This document shows positions 1 to 11,813 of a stretch of 64,000 nucleotides of DNA, piece by piece; the stretch's first letter is position 1, and each line of letters opens with the position of its first letter. The notes beneath the pieces are model-generated. The model was not told the origin of the DNA, searched no databases, and saw only the letters and a list, made by a program, of their open reading frames with translations. The stretch lies in assembly GCA_026874595.1 (NCBI GenBank), contig CM049314.1:39105229-39169228 (forward strand), written 5' to 3'. The translations under genes and the position numbers were made by a program. The DNA is from Sipunculus nudus (Eukaryota; Annelida; Sipuncula; Golfingiida; Sipunculidae).

Positions 1-703
1 AGTTGAATGGGTATCTACCATTCTGATGATAAAATTTCCTTTTGTGAATCTCTTCCCAGTCAGCTGAGCGTCATGACCCATGGGTCACTTGTTTTGTAAT
101 TGATGTCACCACAACCCTTGGCGACGGCTACCGCAGTACTATTCAGGAAAACTTCCACACCGTGCGTCGAGCTTCAGGCCTCTGATCATTAACCAAAATA
201 ATCGGACTTTCAGCTGATCAGCCAAGAGGTGGGTAGTGTCATTTAGGAACGATTTTCGGTACAAATAAATGATAACAGGATGACAGGACGACGCCTCTGT
301 ACAGATGTGTTGATGAAATAAATGTTTTAAATTTCACATCAAAGACTCATATAAGAATTAAATGAAGATCTTTTAAACTATCAGTTTCAACGTTAAAGTT
401 TTACGTTATTATTACCTTGACTCTTTTTCTGGGACAACTTAAGATGTGATATTCTACATGCAAAATCTATTTCAGTTAATCATCTGAAATTCTTTAAAAT
501 ATTCAAAAGATTTGTTATATTCAACTTTCTATATGTAAACATATAGAGCATATTTTTTTAGATTTTGGAATATATACATGTCAGGGGGTTCCAGACAAGT
601 ATTAAGGGTCCGCTCGAAAATTCGAATTTGTTTTTGATTCCGGCAATCTGTTTACTTTTTAATTGAGAAAGAAAAATTGTTTCTGCGAAACTGCGACACC
701 ATC
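1..703. other. no recognisable gene
   Basis: AT-rich intergenic sequence. No open frame with recognisable protein similarity and no clear repeat boundary was seen. Confidence 0.5.
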
Positions 704-704
704 C

Positions 705-757
<53 letters not shown>

Positions 758-764
758 TGTGTGT
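704..764. repeat. (GA)n-(TG)n microsatellite
   Basis: About 44 bp of GA dinucleotides followed by about 17 bp of TG. Short open frames crossing it on both strands translate only to dipeptide runs and are not genes. Confidence 0.95.
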
Positions 765-1703
765 TTTACACATTGTGTAAACATCCGTAAGCATGTAAAG
801 TGCATGCCATGCAATCCAGAGAAGGCTCTTCAAAAGGATTGTCGCGCAGTGTTACTACGATAAGAAGAAGAGTCCACGTGACTTGCATATAGAGAACGGA
901 GGCATTAAATCATTAGTGTACTCTGTGGTCTTGGTGTAGATGTGATATCGTGCTGAACAGGCCAAATCAGACAAAATAAAAAATGTTCCTTTCTCTGATT
1001 TTTTATTAATGATGTTAGCATTTATGCCTTATCTTTTACTAGTTGGCGGGGAACAATGCGTTGGGCAGCGGACCACAGGTGAACGATGGGCTTTGTCTGA
1101 CATGAATTAAAAATACAATCATTAAAAATCACGGGAGGCTAACGTTTATTACACGCCCTTCCCGAGTACTTCGTGACTTATGTACCCGAAAATTCAACTC
1201 TTGCAACCTCAGTATTCAAGAATGCAGCCACCTGGCTAAACATTGACGCATGCTGACGTCCCTCTTATAAATTACAACACAGCTTGTTAAATCGTAAGTA
1301 GGGCGTGGGTTATCAATCAGATCCAAGTTCTCTATATTTTCGATGTATGCATGTTTTAACGTATATATGTACGTTTTTCTCCTTGTTGCATCCGCAGTTT
1401 GTTGGCGAGTGGTCGTTACCTCCAGCTCTCACAGGTACGTCCACACACCTACACCCACACACACGGGTGTAAATATGCAGACACATATGTATGCATCATG
1501 ATACTTAGTTATGTAATTAACTAGTATTAGTTCCGATTCCTCATTTGTTAGAAAACATGTAGGGACTGTCATGTGAACTTGGTAATGTGTAACGTTGTGA
1601 CATACCATCGGGTACGCCTGATCAGTGGTTTTCGTTTTAGAGAAAAACGCTACAAAGATTAATTTTAACCATCTCTATTGTACGCTATGTCGGCAGGTAG
1701 ACC

Positions 1704-1932
1704 CAGGGGCGGATCCGGGATTAAGGAAAAGGAGGGGTCTAACCCAGGAGGACTAATGACAAAGCCTATAAAAGGTCCCCAGGTCCAGTAATGGGGGGGG
1801 GGGGTCCAGGCCGAAACATTGGTCTGAAACACTTAAAAAGCTTGCGGCTGCTGAAAGTGTCTGTGATGTGATGGGATGGGGGGGGGGGGGGGGGGGGCGG
1901 AGGGCTGTCCAAACCCCCTGGATCCGCTTCTG
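1704..1932. mobile_element. MITE-like element with CAG..GCGGATCC ends
   Basis: The left end reads CAGGGGCGGATCC and the right end, reverse complemented, reads CAGAAGCGGATCC, giving imperfect terminal inverted repeats around about 229 bp. The interior has two long G runs and no coding capacity. The CAG start is typical of hAT-type ends, but no matching 8 bp target duplication is visible, so the superfamily is uncertain. Confidence 0.55.
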
Positions 1933-2249
1933 AGGCCGGATCAGATGGGTTATTCACAAGGGCATTACGTACAAACACACCCACACACACATACACTCAC
2001 ATATCAGATATCACATAGGATGACAGTATATGTCTAATGATCCTTATGTCTATTGAGTGATGGTGAAGTTGCTATAAAGAGTTCAACTGATGTTTTTATT
2101 TTAAATATTATCTCTCTCTGTCTCTCTCTTACTCTCGTGCACAGACCAGCGATATGTCAGGCTTGCTGCTATATCTAAAACGGGCAGCTTGTGTCTCGCC
2201 CCTGGGGGTATATATGCGACTGCGCGTTTAGTGCATCCCGTTTGTAACA

Positions 2250-2251
2250 CA

Positions 2252-2332
<81 letters not shown>
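2250..2332. repeat. (AC)n-(AT)n compound microsatellite
   Basis: AC dinucleotides to about 2288, then AT dinucleotides. It lies about 200 bp upstream of the first coding exon of the type II receptor gene. Confidence 0.95.
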
Positions 2333-2339
<7 letters not shown>

Positions 2340-2540
2340 TCATATTCAGCACAGAAGTCAGCAGGTGTGAGCACTTGGCTCAGTCTCACGCCATATTTTC
2401 TTGCATTTTATATATTTATACTGTGCTTATGTAACTTTGACTATATTTTCCATTCACATGCATTTTTATGAAATAATAATGCAGACTTTCATTAAATCAT
2501 AAGCGGGCACATCATATTAAGATCGAAAAAGAAGAGCACA

Positions 2541-4204
2541 ATGTCATCGTTCTCTCGACTGTCTGGAAAACACCAGTTCAGAATACCCCGGCCGCAGTGC
2601 AGTAACGTAACCGACAAGGCGGCTGGCTATGCAGTAGATAATCAGGCGTATGAACAGGTTGAATACGAGGTACCACAGAGGGCGCAACGGAGGCCTCGTC
2701 ACCACAGCATCAAAGAGCAAGGGGTTGGGAAGAGCAAGGTTTGTTGGATAAGAGTGTAACTTATCTGCAAACCATGTCATATCCGTGCGTGTACAAACCG
2801 ATTTTCTCTGGAAAGGTTTGCCTATCCGGAGTATTCTACTAACGAAAACCCTACCTGTGAATGTAACTTCATTCAAATTTCTTAAGGCAAAAAGGAATAG
2901 TTCTCAGGCACTTTTTTTTCAGAAATCAGTATGGGCGGGCGATATTTTATTTTTTACCTTTTTTATATGTTTCGATAAAATGTCATATGATCAAGAAAAG
3001 CATGTAAACCACATAATTATTTTGCTCAACAGGTAAAAGCACTATATAACAAAGGATATCGTATCAAAATTGTATTATTTATCTTCTTGAAAGATGAAAG
3101 TCAAAATGATTTTTTTTTATGTTGGTGGTTTAAATTGACGGCCTTCTGAGATATTTGGCAAGGAGTTTATTTAAGGATTCGGTTTTGATATTCGGTTTAA
3201 GCGGGTTTTTGAAACAAAGGTTTTTGGTACAGATTTAATGTTCTTGACTATTGGTTCGGAGATATTCATCTATTGAAATGCTGTTACTGAGATATCGTTC
3301 AAAGAGGATTTTGGTATGGAGATTTTTGTTTTAGGCTGATTTCTTTTTTTTTTGGGGGGGGGGGGGATATTGTCGATGGGGTTTTATGGTATGGACTTAT
3401 TGTTCCAGAGAAATTTTGGTACGAAGATACTATACTTGGGGGACATGGCACGGAGAATTTGTTTTAGAGAACCTTAGTGGCTTAGTTGGACTTTGTTGAT
3501 ACACGTATACTGCTTTAATATTTCCTCTAGTTTTATTTCCATGATTGTGTTTGTAATGTGAGAAGACTCTGCGTTTTACATGTAATGATTTAAAATGAAC
3601 ATGACTTTTACAGGAGGCAGTTGTAAGCGGAAGGGTATTAAAAGGAGCATCAAACCGACAACGCTGGTTTTGTTTATGGCTTTGTGGTTTGGCGGTTCTA
3701 TTTGTGTTACTTGCGGTGGCATTTGGAGTGTACATCGGGGGTGCGTTGAACAACAACTTGATTTTTCTCTGAGACAATACTGTATAATAACTATTTATAC
3801 ATTCCGTATATAATGGCAACATTAAATTCAACCTAAGATAGTTGAACAAACATTTGTTTCATGTTGTCCATCTGACAAAACTACAATGACTCTGAATCAT
3901 CCAAGAAGAACAACCATGTTATCCATACTTTGGTGAAACATTATTATTCTCGGTAACAATAATTCAAGGATGGGTTCCAATTTGTTCTGCTTGTCTATCT
4001 TACCCGTGTAAACATATTAAATGTTAGTGTTTGTACTCGATGCGGCTCGTGGGCTTTTATACACCACCTACAGATGCATCAACTATTTTGCACTGTTTAC
4101 AAAAAAAAAACACTGCGTCGCGCGGAAAATCCCCAATCAGGACACATGCCGTCATCTTGAACTGTGTTTACTCTTATAGGCTCTGGGTATTTTAAAGGGC
4201 TACT

Positions 4205-4264
<60 letters not shown>

Positions 4265-5916
4265 CATATACATATTTGTGTATAAGATAGATGACATAGG
4301 ATCAGGTACTTAAATACAGATATTATTACAAAATGCTAAATCTTTATAAATGACAAAGAAATATGAAATTACACCTAAAGTGCCCTAAAATGGCTTTGAT
4401 TGAGTTAGATGATATGCTCTATGCTTACATGTATGGCGCATATTGATTTCGTTATAAAAGCTGTGCATTATTATTCTTGTTTATCTGCAGTAATCCATTG
4501 TTCCTGTTGTTCATATTGTTTTAGTTGTTGGCGTTCCTACTGAGCAGAGAACCCAAGAAACAAAGAGTCACGTGGAAGCTCTTACTCACCAACTAAACGA
4601 TACCAGAAATCAGATGCAAGAAATGTCACGTGACCTGAATGGTAATCATTTCACCATTCATCTACGTTTGCTTTTGTGCTCTTTTGCACTCATATTTATC
4701 ATGTTTATGTAAACCATTCACTTTTTTTCAATTAATGGTAATTTTACCCACCACGTCTAAAATGTGACTTCATGGTTTCTGATAAAACATCTTTTATTTC
4801 CAAAGAGACAAATCCATGTATTGGGAAAAACTGTGGGTACGGAACATGTAAACAACACGGATTGGACGTCTTCTGCGTTTGTAGCAAAGGTTATACCGGC
4901 GACAGCTGCTCCCATGGTAAGGTTAATCACACTCTAAATTCCATCATGTGACGTATATTTAGTTTAACGCTTTTATTACCTCCGCCAAAGGACGGAGGTT
5001 ATGTCTTCCAGGCGTTGGTTTGATGGACTGTAAGCAACATTACTCAAAACGTTATTGAGGATTTAGAAATAAAATTTTCAGAATATCTCGGCAATGATAC
5101 AAGAAACAATAAATCAAATTATGGGGGTGATCCGGATCACCATCTGGGTCCAGGATTATTTTTAAGGAAAAGATGCTGCATTTCAGACAGTGCCATATGG
5201 TGGATATAAGATGCTTGACGGAGGCCTGCGCTGTCTAGGTGCTTTTCTAGTTTAGTCTATAACTTCTTAATGTCAGCTGCTGATGTTACAGAGTAAATTT
5301 GGTACCTACTTTGATAATCTTTGACTGAGACGATTTGCCACTGAAGGCTAACAACGTATACCTTGATAAGTCCATCGTCAATATTTTCAACAGATAATAT
5401 TTCTTTAGTTAAAAAAAACAAGACTCGTTTCCCTCTACGCTCAGATGATATATCTAAAGATTAAAATTTTGAAAGACAATCTTAATAAATCGGAAAAAAA
5501 GCTGCGTGTCCACTTGTAAAAAGAGGAGGCGAACGTGGCTACAAATTCATAAAGAATTCGAAAAACGGTGTTCATTGTGTTGTACGGAGTGCAGTCGGAT
5601 GTGCTGCTTTTTTATCCAACCGGCTATGTTTACATGGAACCTCACTTGGATATTTCTACGGATATTATTACGGATAGTTCCCCTCACTTTAAATTTCAGC
5701 TAACTTCATTATAGTATGCCAAAGTACGTGTTTTAATCATACACAGAGATTTCATTAATCCAAAGAGAGTCTTGAAATTTCTCTCCTTCAGTCTGCTTTT
5801 CATTTTCCCCTCACCCGTAAGCTGAAGAATTATAATAGTCTCTTCCTGATGGGCTACAAGTTGTAAGCTCCATGTACTAGGTTCAAATTTGCAGACGTTT
5901 AAAGGCATTAACTGGA

Positions 5917-5978
<62 letters not shown>

Positions 5979-8504
5979 GGGAACATGCACAAACCTATCC
6001 GCATTCGCAAATGTGGACACGTAGTTAAAATTGTTGACTTAAAAGAATGCTTAGAATATAATATTATGTAGACATTTCATTTTTAATCCAAGTCAGTAAA
6101 GTCAGTGGAACTGAACAAGCAAAAAACATCCTGGCGAATGTAAATATTTATTTTATCCCTAACAGTTATGCAACCAGCTGTGACGGCCAGAAGCATAAGA
6201 TTAAACTGGGAAGGTGAGCTTCCAGAAAGTTTTGTGTCATGGCGTGTGTCTTACAACGAGTCCACTTTACATCGGAACTCGGCTGAGGTCCACACATACG
6301 AGAACATTACGGCCATCCTCAATCTGAAAAGGCTCACACATTATGAAGTCAAGATTTCCAAGCTCAGCTGGACTGGGAAATTTGAGACCTTTTCTTCAGA
6401 GGTTTATTTCCTACAACGCCACGAGAGGGAGCTTCGGCTGCACTGGTCACGTGAGGCAGACGCAGAGAAAGGGTATTTTGTACAAGCAAAGAGGGTCGAC
6501 ACGCCGAAATCTGGAGCCATCTACAGGAGGACCAATGAAACTCACGTAATGTTAGATGGCCTTGACCCATGTACGTCTTATGACCTACAGGTATCCATGG
6601 TTACACGTGGTGAGGAGGTGCAGCTACGGCAAAGCGCCGTTGCAATAACAGGTATGGCATCAGATAGACTGTTATCAGAGTAATGACCAGTTAAACTCAA
6701 TATCAGTGTAGGTCGGACAATCTCTCGGATTAAAGTATGAAAGTGAAAAGCACATGAAAGCCATCACATTCAGCACTACTAGAAGATACCACATCTCATC
6801 CAATTAAGAAAACTAGATACCACACCTCAACCAATTATAAAACTATAGATACCACATCTCAACCAATTATAAAACTAGATACCACACTTCAACCAATTAT
6901 AAAACTAAATACCACACTTCAACCAATTATAAAACTAGATGCCACACCTCAACTAATTATAAAACTAGATACCACACCTCAACCAATAATAAAACTAGAT
7001 ACCACACCTCAACCAATTATAAAACTAGATACCACATATCAACCAATTATAAAACTAGATACCACACCTCAACCAATTATAAAACTAGATACCACATATC
7101 AACCAATTATAAAACTAGATACCACAGCACGGCCAATTAGAAAACTAGATACCAAAGCTGAACCAATTCGAAAACAAGATACCACAGCACGGCCAATTAG
7201 AAAACTAGATACCACAGCTCAAACAATTAGAAAACTATATACCACACCTCAGCGAATAAGAAGAATATACACCATACCTCAGCCAATAAGAAAACTACAC
7301 ACACTTCAAACAATACGAATAATATATACCACACCACAGCAAATGTAGCTATCCTTACTTCTGTAATTAACGGTTCTAGATATCTCGTACACGTGAGGTA
7401 GTCCTGCAATGGAAGAACCATGCATTCGCTTGCATATTCGATTCTACTGAAAAGTCTAAGTAATTCTTTCTTGTAACGCGATAGTCCCGTCTACAATATA
7501 TTAGGAAAATTCGTCATATTTATTCACAAAGAGTGTGACGCGTTGAGCTACAGGCGTCCTCGGAGGGGTAGTAAGATTTTTCTCATAGCTTTCATAATTT
7601 AAGGATCCATGTTAAAATGTAAGATCATGTGCTTCCAGCGTGTGAAGAAGACTCGTGGATTGTCGGTCAGAGCGTAGTTTACGGCGAGTGGAGTGGTGGG
7701 GCTAGTCAAGGTCTGTTTACCCAGTACTGTAACCAGAACGACGAGTTCCCGTTTGAAATTTTCAACAAGAACTGCAACAACAGACGCAGCGTCGGGGAGG
7801 CGATATCCAATATGGCGGCACACAGCGGGAATCAATCTTTTCATTATAAGCGTGGTCAACCAACTGATGGTGTCAGTGACGGCATGCCGTACGGGCCTAA
7901 TTTACGTTACTACGCGGGTCGCTCGGATGCCAATTTCACAGCAGATGCCGACGGTTTCTATGCCCGATTTTGGTTCAAACCTGCGAATGTTTCCGGTGAC
8001 GGGTCATGGTTCGAAGTCACACCAGGTGATTATGAAGGTCGTGACCGCACTTCTACGATTCTTCGGTTGACGTCATCACCGACAGGCATCGAATTGGCCA
8101 CCTACGAAGCCGGTGGAAGACATGATACTGAATACGACTGTACACAGTTTAAAAACTGTACGAGGACATTTAAAACAATAACCTTGAAAACTGACCTTGA
8201 CCTGTCATTGTGGCATAAAGTTGAAATGACCTTCAGGTCGTATCCAGGTGACTATAACGATATGTGGGTTTGGTCTGTAAACGGAATTAACGTCAGTAAC
8301 ACTTCGTCTTATCTACAAGATTATATCCATGAACGCGACAACGGCGATTACCTGTATATAAGTCGGCTGCGTATTCGCAGCAGACATTCACATATAGATC
8401 AGAGATATACAGGGTTTTATTTTGATGATATTTATTACAAAGTCTTCAGTTGGCTTCAGCCTGATCACACTTTGGATGAATACTTCACGTCATTTGAGCT
8501 CTAG
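2541..8504 (+). CDS. type II membrane protein with EGF, FN3-like and jelly-roll-like ectodomain (6 exons)
   Basis: Exons: 2541-2738, 3614-3740, 4525-4641, 4806-4916, 6166-6651, 7639-8504. All are bounded by GT/AG and all junctions are in phase (0, then 1,1,1,1), giving 634 aa. Residues 1-83 are cytoplasmic with an AYEQVEYEVP tyrosine cluster (possible SH2-docking sites) and a basic stretch. A helix of about 25 residues starting WFCLWLCGLAVLF spans the membrane. Residues 109-147 form a polar, coiled-coil-like stalk. Residues 148-184 are an EGF module with six cysteines (CxxxxC, GTC, CVC, GDSC). Residues 185-346 look like two FN3 modules (RLNWEG; LRLHW, then LDPCTSYDLQV). Residues 347-634 are one exon with many N-glycosylation sites and a beta-rich concanavalin-like pattern ending GFYFDDIYYKV. 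There is no signal peptide, so N-in/C-out topology is inferred. The family was not recognised. It may be an adhesion or recognition receptor. Confidence 0.8.
4207..4266. repeat. (AC)n-(AT)n microsatellite in intron 2
   Basis: About 36 bp of AC followed by AT dinucleotides, between the transmembrane exon and the stalk exon of the type II receptor gene. Confidence 0.95.
4977..5255. mobile_element. dispersed non-coding repeat
   Basis: Begins with a self-complementary head (CCTCCGCCAAAGGACGGAGG) and ends near CGGAGGCCTGCGCTGTCTAG, with GATCCGGATCACC in the middle. No coding capacity. The CCTCCGCCAAAG word recurs at about 24604 and 32567 in the Fox array, so this is a family. It lies in intron 4 of the type II receptor gene. 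The class (MITE versus SINE) is not settled. Confidence 0.45.
5920..5971. repeat. (AT)n microsatellite
   Basis: A pure AT run of about 50 bp in intron 4 of the type II receptor gene. Confidence 0.95.
6775..7345. repeat. 30 bp tandem repeat (about 18 copies) in intron 5
   Basis: The unit is close to AAAACTAGATACCACACCTC plus AACCAATTAT. Copies are in exact 30 bp register between about 6930 and 7130 and decay on both sides, worst toward 7345. The unit has no dyad and no unique spacers, so it is a minisatellite. It sits between the FN3 exon and the last exon of the type II receptor gene. Confidence 0.9.
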
Positions 8505-8879
8505 CTTATCATGTCAAATATCGTTTTGTTATTAAAAACTATTTTGTATGGTGATTCTGATAATGTTGTTTTCTAACTCATAGCTGATGAATCATATGCA
8601 AGCATGCTTACCTGATGAATTATTAGTAATTATAAATGTCAACACTATGGAGTCTGATGTTACATAGATAGAAAACATCCAGAGAATCGTTAACATTTCA
8701 AATTATTGTCAAGAAAACAAACAAATATATTAAATATAAGTCAGATAGTTTAAGATGTAGTGCGTTGATCGGTTTTCAATTTTTTAGGCTGTTTCTTATA
8801 TTTCCCCTTTGTATATGGTATTAATCTAGATGATCTTTTGTGCAGAAAAATAAATTAAACATCTTTGGACCACATTTGT
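8505..8879. other. 3' flank of the type II receptor gene
   Basis: AT-rich, no coding signal. Probably holds the 3' untranslated region: AATAAA-like words occur near 8848-8900, for example AAATAAATTAAAC. Confidence 0.4.
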
Positions 8880-10640
8880 TTAACATTAAAATTAATAAAT
8901 TACAGCCTGAAGCGTTAATAGCAACAAAACTTGTTCTTACTTCACTTCAAGACCAAAAATGAGCATCTCGAGGCCTTGTGACAGAGGAGTTGCGTGTTAA
9001 CGGTTGTGTGCCCTCAATGGAATTTATAATATTCATGTTGATGCCAGACCTTAAGTATGTTGTGAATGTTTTGTCTATGAAAAAATGAAAAATATGCGAC
9101 AGTTTGAAACAAAAAAAAATTAAAAAAGCTGATCCTACATCTTGACAAAATAATAAGAAAACAGAAAAGTAAATTAGAAAGCGCTGAGTGAGCACACAGC
9201 GCAAAAATCTGGAAGGAAATTAGGATCTGGTCCGAAATTTAAGCCTCAACATACATTTAACATTTGTTTCATGACTTATACCCCATCTTTCCACACCTTG
9301 ACATTAGACTAGTTGGCAGAGCTATTAATGACTAACATATCCCATCAAAAGTACCCCCAGACAAAGAGTGCTCATTTAATTTCCATGGGAATCTTACAGA
9401 AATCATATTTTAACTTAACCCTCTGTGAAGTATGTTCATTAAAACTTACCTTAATTCATGCACACACTGTCAGTGTCTCGGTTCCTCAAGCCGTTGCAAA
9501 TGTCACCCCCAAAACAGAGAAACTTCCAATGAATACCCCATGCAAAAATGAAAGAAAGCGAATAATTTTTATCAAAATTGTATAGTCATATTTTAGAATG
9601 CCTCTTAAATGTAATGGAATGCTCCTTTGGTTTAAACTCTAACCCTCCCCAAACTTTCATCGGAATCTTAAATCACGCACAGAAATGAAAAAAAAAAAAA
9701 CTCATCCTTTTTTATGCAGGCAGTGTTCTATGGAATAGCCTTCCGACAAAACTAAAAAATGCCAACAATCTAAATAGCTTTAAAAGGCTAACGCGCTCAT
9801 ATTTCCTTGCATATAATACTTAGGTAGATTAATTTCCTTTCATTTTCTACTTGACTAGCTAATTAATACTAATATTTGAGCGTCATCAAATTTTTCATTA
9901 CCGTTCTTATTCGCATCATATGTAGACATTTATATATGCATTTCATTTAGATTGTACACTACAGTGCTTTATTAGCATTTTAACCTCGTTTTATGTATCT
10001 AGATGCTCTGTTGCATACATTTCATAACGTAACGCAACTACATATATTTGTACTTCAACTTTAGCTCTGTTTACGTCACCGCGTTTTCACTTAATATTTT
10101 GTGACTGTATGATGTCATTATAGTTTTATGGAATAATTGAATATTGTATTTTATTGTGATTTATCTATGTATTACAGGGCCCTTCTGTAAACAACATTTT
10201 ATTCTGATAAAGGCTACCCTGGAAGATGTTGAAATAAATAAGCAAATAAATAAGGGACAAATCAACCATGGAAAACCATTCATCCGTTCCCGCCTGAATG
10301 AGGTACCAAAGCCATTGTGTTACCCGCATGATACATTATACTTGCAGATATACTGTATGAGTTCGTATAGGACTGTTAGTTAATAAACCTGTCGCTAGAT
10401 GTCCGTAGATACGAAATCGGCTTGAAACATAAACCAACAAGCAAATTTAGGCATTTAGTCGCATTCAGTGGGAAAATAGTCAGATGGCTCATATTTTGCA
10501 CTCTTAATATTTTAATTTACATTCTAATATTCTTTTAAATGCACAATCGAAATGGGCCCTCCTTCAAAATTTAAATATAATTATTTGGAATTTATATTCA
10601 TGAGTATTTGCAATACACACACCCACAAACACACGCCCAC
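8880..10640. repeat. diverged left flank of the Fox array
   Basis: The stretch is recognisably similar, in the same order, to the inter-pair sequences of units 2 and 3. ACTTCACTTCAAGACCAAAA at 8938 matches 22892 and 31106. GATCCTACATCTTGA at 9131 matches 24540. CTTATACCCCAT at 9275 matches 24690. CCTGTCGCTAGATGTC at 10388 matches 25102. It lacks Fox coding sequence and is interrupted by a LINE. It is the 3' flank of the first forkhead-less gene and implies that the repeat once extended further left, or that this was the founding flank. Confidence 0.65.
9719..10255 (+). mobile_element. 5'-truncated LINE remnant (3' end)
   Basis: Codons 9719-9823 read GSVLWNSLPTKLKNANNLNS followed by FKRLTRSYFLA and a stop. 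This is the typical C-terminus of non-LTR retrotransposon reverse transcriptases (LWNSLP..L..a..l.sFK). The 3' tail ends with GATAAAGGCTACCCTGGAAG and a run of short AAATAAGC/AAATAAAT repeats. Only the last 34 codons and the 3' UTR remain. It interrupts the diverged Fox-array flank, so it inserted after that flank existed. Confidence 0.7.
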
Positions 10641-10730
10641 ACACTATAACCCTGAAAGTATTAATTCTAAATACTTCTTGTGCAGATAAAAAAATGTCAA
10701 GGGCTCCTGACTAGTAACAGTTGAGATAAC

Positions 10731-10736
10731 TTTATT
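10731..10736 (-). terminator. putative poly(A) signal of forkhead-less gene, unit 1
   Basis: TTTATT on the plus strand is AATAAA on the minus strand, about 150 bp past the stop. Equivalent signals are at 17140-17145 (unit 2) and about 34067 (unit 4). Confidence 0.35.
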
Positions 10737-10888
10737 TTTCATATTTATACAAGATTTCTCAAGCACCTCGGTAATAAAATATATGACAACAATATAATTA
10801 TAAAAATATTTCTGACAAGGAGGATAACGAAAAACAGTCTTTTGCAGCAAATACGTTCTCAGTCCATTGATGTTCCGTGAAGGTGACG

Positions 10889-11680
10889 TCACTTCCTGCT
10901 ACTGGTGGCGGCGTCAGCAGCTCTGCACGGCAATTTTCTTCGCGTTGAAATTCTTTCCCAATAAAAGTAGTGTCTTTTTTTATCTGTTGTTGTTTCGTGA
11001 AACGCTACATCTAAGTTGAAAAGATATGACAAATCCAGCGTCGGGTCGAGTTCAGCAACATCAGAATGTGGAGATATCAGACCATTGAATGAAATATCTG
11101 ATTCTTGTATCGGCCGTGACGTGGCGCTACTGTCGGCCTCGCCTGTTGGTGACTGTATGATCTGGCGACCGTCTAGTGTCAGGCTTGTAACTTCTTCAGC
11201 TTCCTCTCCCAGATGTTCATCCAAAGATTCAACATCCCAGTCTAATTTATCTTCAGGTTGTACCGGGATTCCCGCCATGTACATTGCTTGAGTTATAATA
11301 CAATCAAACTTGACGGTGTTTTCCTTCTCCGTGTCGTCTACATAAACAACGTGATTTTCATGAAATGTATCATCTGAAGTTATTTCAAGCACGGACAGAT
11401 CTGAGCGCGGTATTTTGACTTTCCGGTCCAAGTCGTCTGCTTCTCTTGGACGTTTCAGGGAATTGTAAATTTCTTGGTTGTGATGATCACGTGACCGTCG
11501 CATGACGTCACAGCTATGAAGCCAGTCTATACTGGTTAGATCATCGTCAGATCTACTCAAACTAAAAAGTTGATCCATCCAGTCTTGACAAAGAGTTTCA
11601 GTTGCAAATTTACATATCGCGTTTTCATGTTGATAACTTTCTGACGCATTGTAAAGCTGCATAGTCAGCTGATTTTCCAT
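10889..11680 (-). CDS. forkhead-less FoxJ1-like paralogue, unit 1 (C-terminus frameshifted)
   Basis: Single-exon frame of 263 aa. It starts MENQLTMQLY and carries LTSIDWLHS near residue 48, a basic nuclear-localisation-like stretch (KRPREADDLDRKVKIPR), EKENTVKFDC..QAMYMAGI, and SDISFNGLISPHSDVAELDP. The same motifs, in the same order, occur in the FoxJ1-like protein encoded head to head at 13790, but the forkhead domain is absent. Relative to unit 2 there is one extra T in the homopolymer at 10975-10981. This shifts the frame after FHETTTDKK and replaces the terminal domain. The old frame continues beyond it (TEHQWTEN, then SLSEIFL) to a stop at 10798-10800. It may be a damaged copy, a new C-terminus, or a sequencing error in the T run. 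A DNA-binding-free partner or antagonist role is inference. Confidence 0.75.
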   Translation of the reverse strand: MENQLTMQLYNASESYQHENAICKFATETLCQDWMDQLFSLSRSDDDLTSIDWLHSCDVMRRSRDHHNQEIYNSLKRPREADDLDRKVKIPRSDLSVLEITSDDTFHENHVVYVDDTEKENTVKFDCIITQAMYMAGIPVQPEDKLDWDVESLDEHLGEEAEEVTSLTLDGRQIIQSPTGEADSSATSRPIQESDISFNGLISPHSDVAELDPTLDLSYLFNLDVAFHETTTDKKRHYFYWERISTRRKLPCRAADAATSSRK

Positions 11681-11805
11681 GTTGTATTATAAGTGGTATT
11701 TCTCCCGGTAGGCCTTGTCCTTTAGATAGAAATTAGATAGAATCTGTGGAGACAGTAAAGGCGATGGTCACACAGTGAATGAGTAGATGTGGTTTATGTT
11801 AGTCG

Positions 11806-11813
11806 TATTTATA
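11806..11813 (-). promoter_or_regulatory. TATA box of forkhead-less gene, unit 1
   Basis: The minus strand reads ACTATAAATACG. About 30-35 bp downstream is CTCATTCACTGTG, an initiator-like motif, giving a 5' UTR of about 90 nt before the ATG at 11680. The arrangement recurs in unit 2 and, weaker, in unit 3. Confidence 0.55.

Noticed and set aside
2101-2434. Frames crossing AC/AT microsatellites
   Set aside because: They translate only dinucleotide repeats (THTH, IYIY, CVCV).
6775-7345. CRISPR-like array
   Set aside because: The 30 bp units are contiguous with no unique spacers, the genome is eukaryotic, and the tract lies in an intron.
10144-10383. Plus-strand frame of 79 codons
   Set aside because: It covers the 3' tail of a LINE and continues into array flank; no protein similarity.
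11016-11291. Plus-strand frames opposite the forkhead-less genes (also at 17526, 26405, 34366)
   Set aside because: They are antisense shadows of the minus-strand genes; the conserved motifs and start are on the minus strand.
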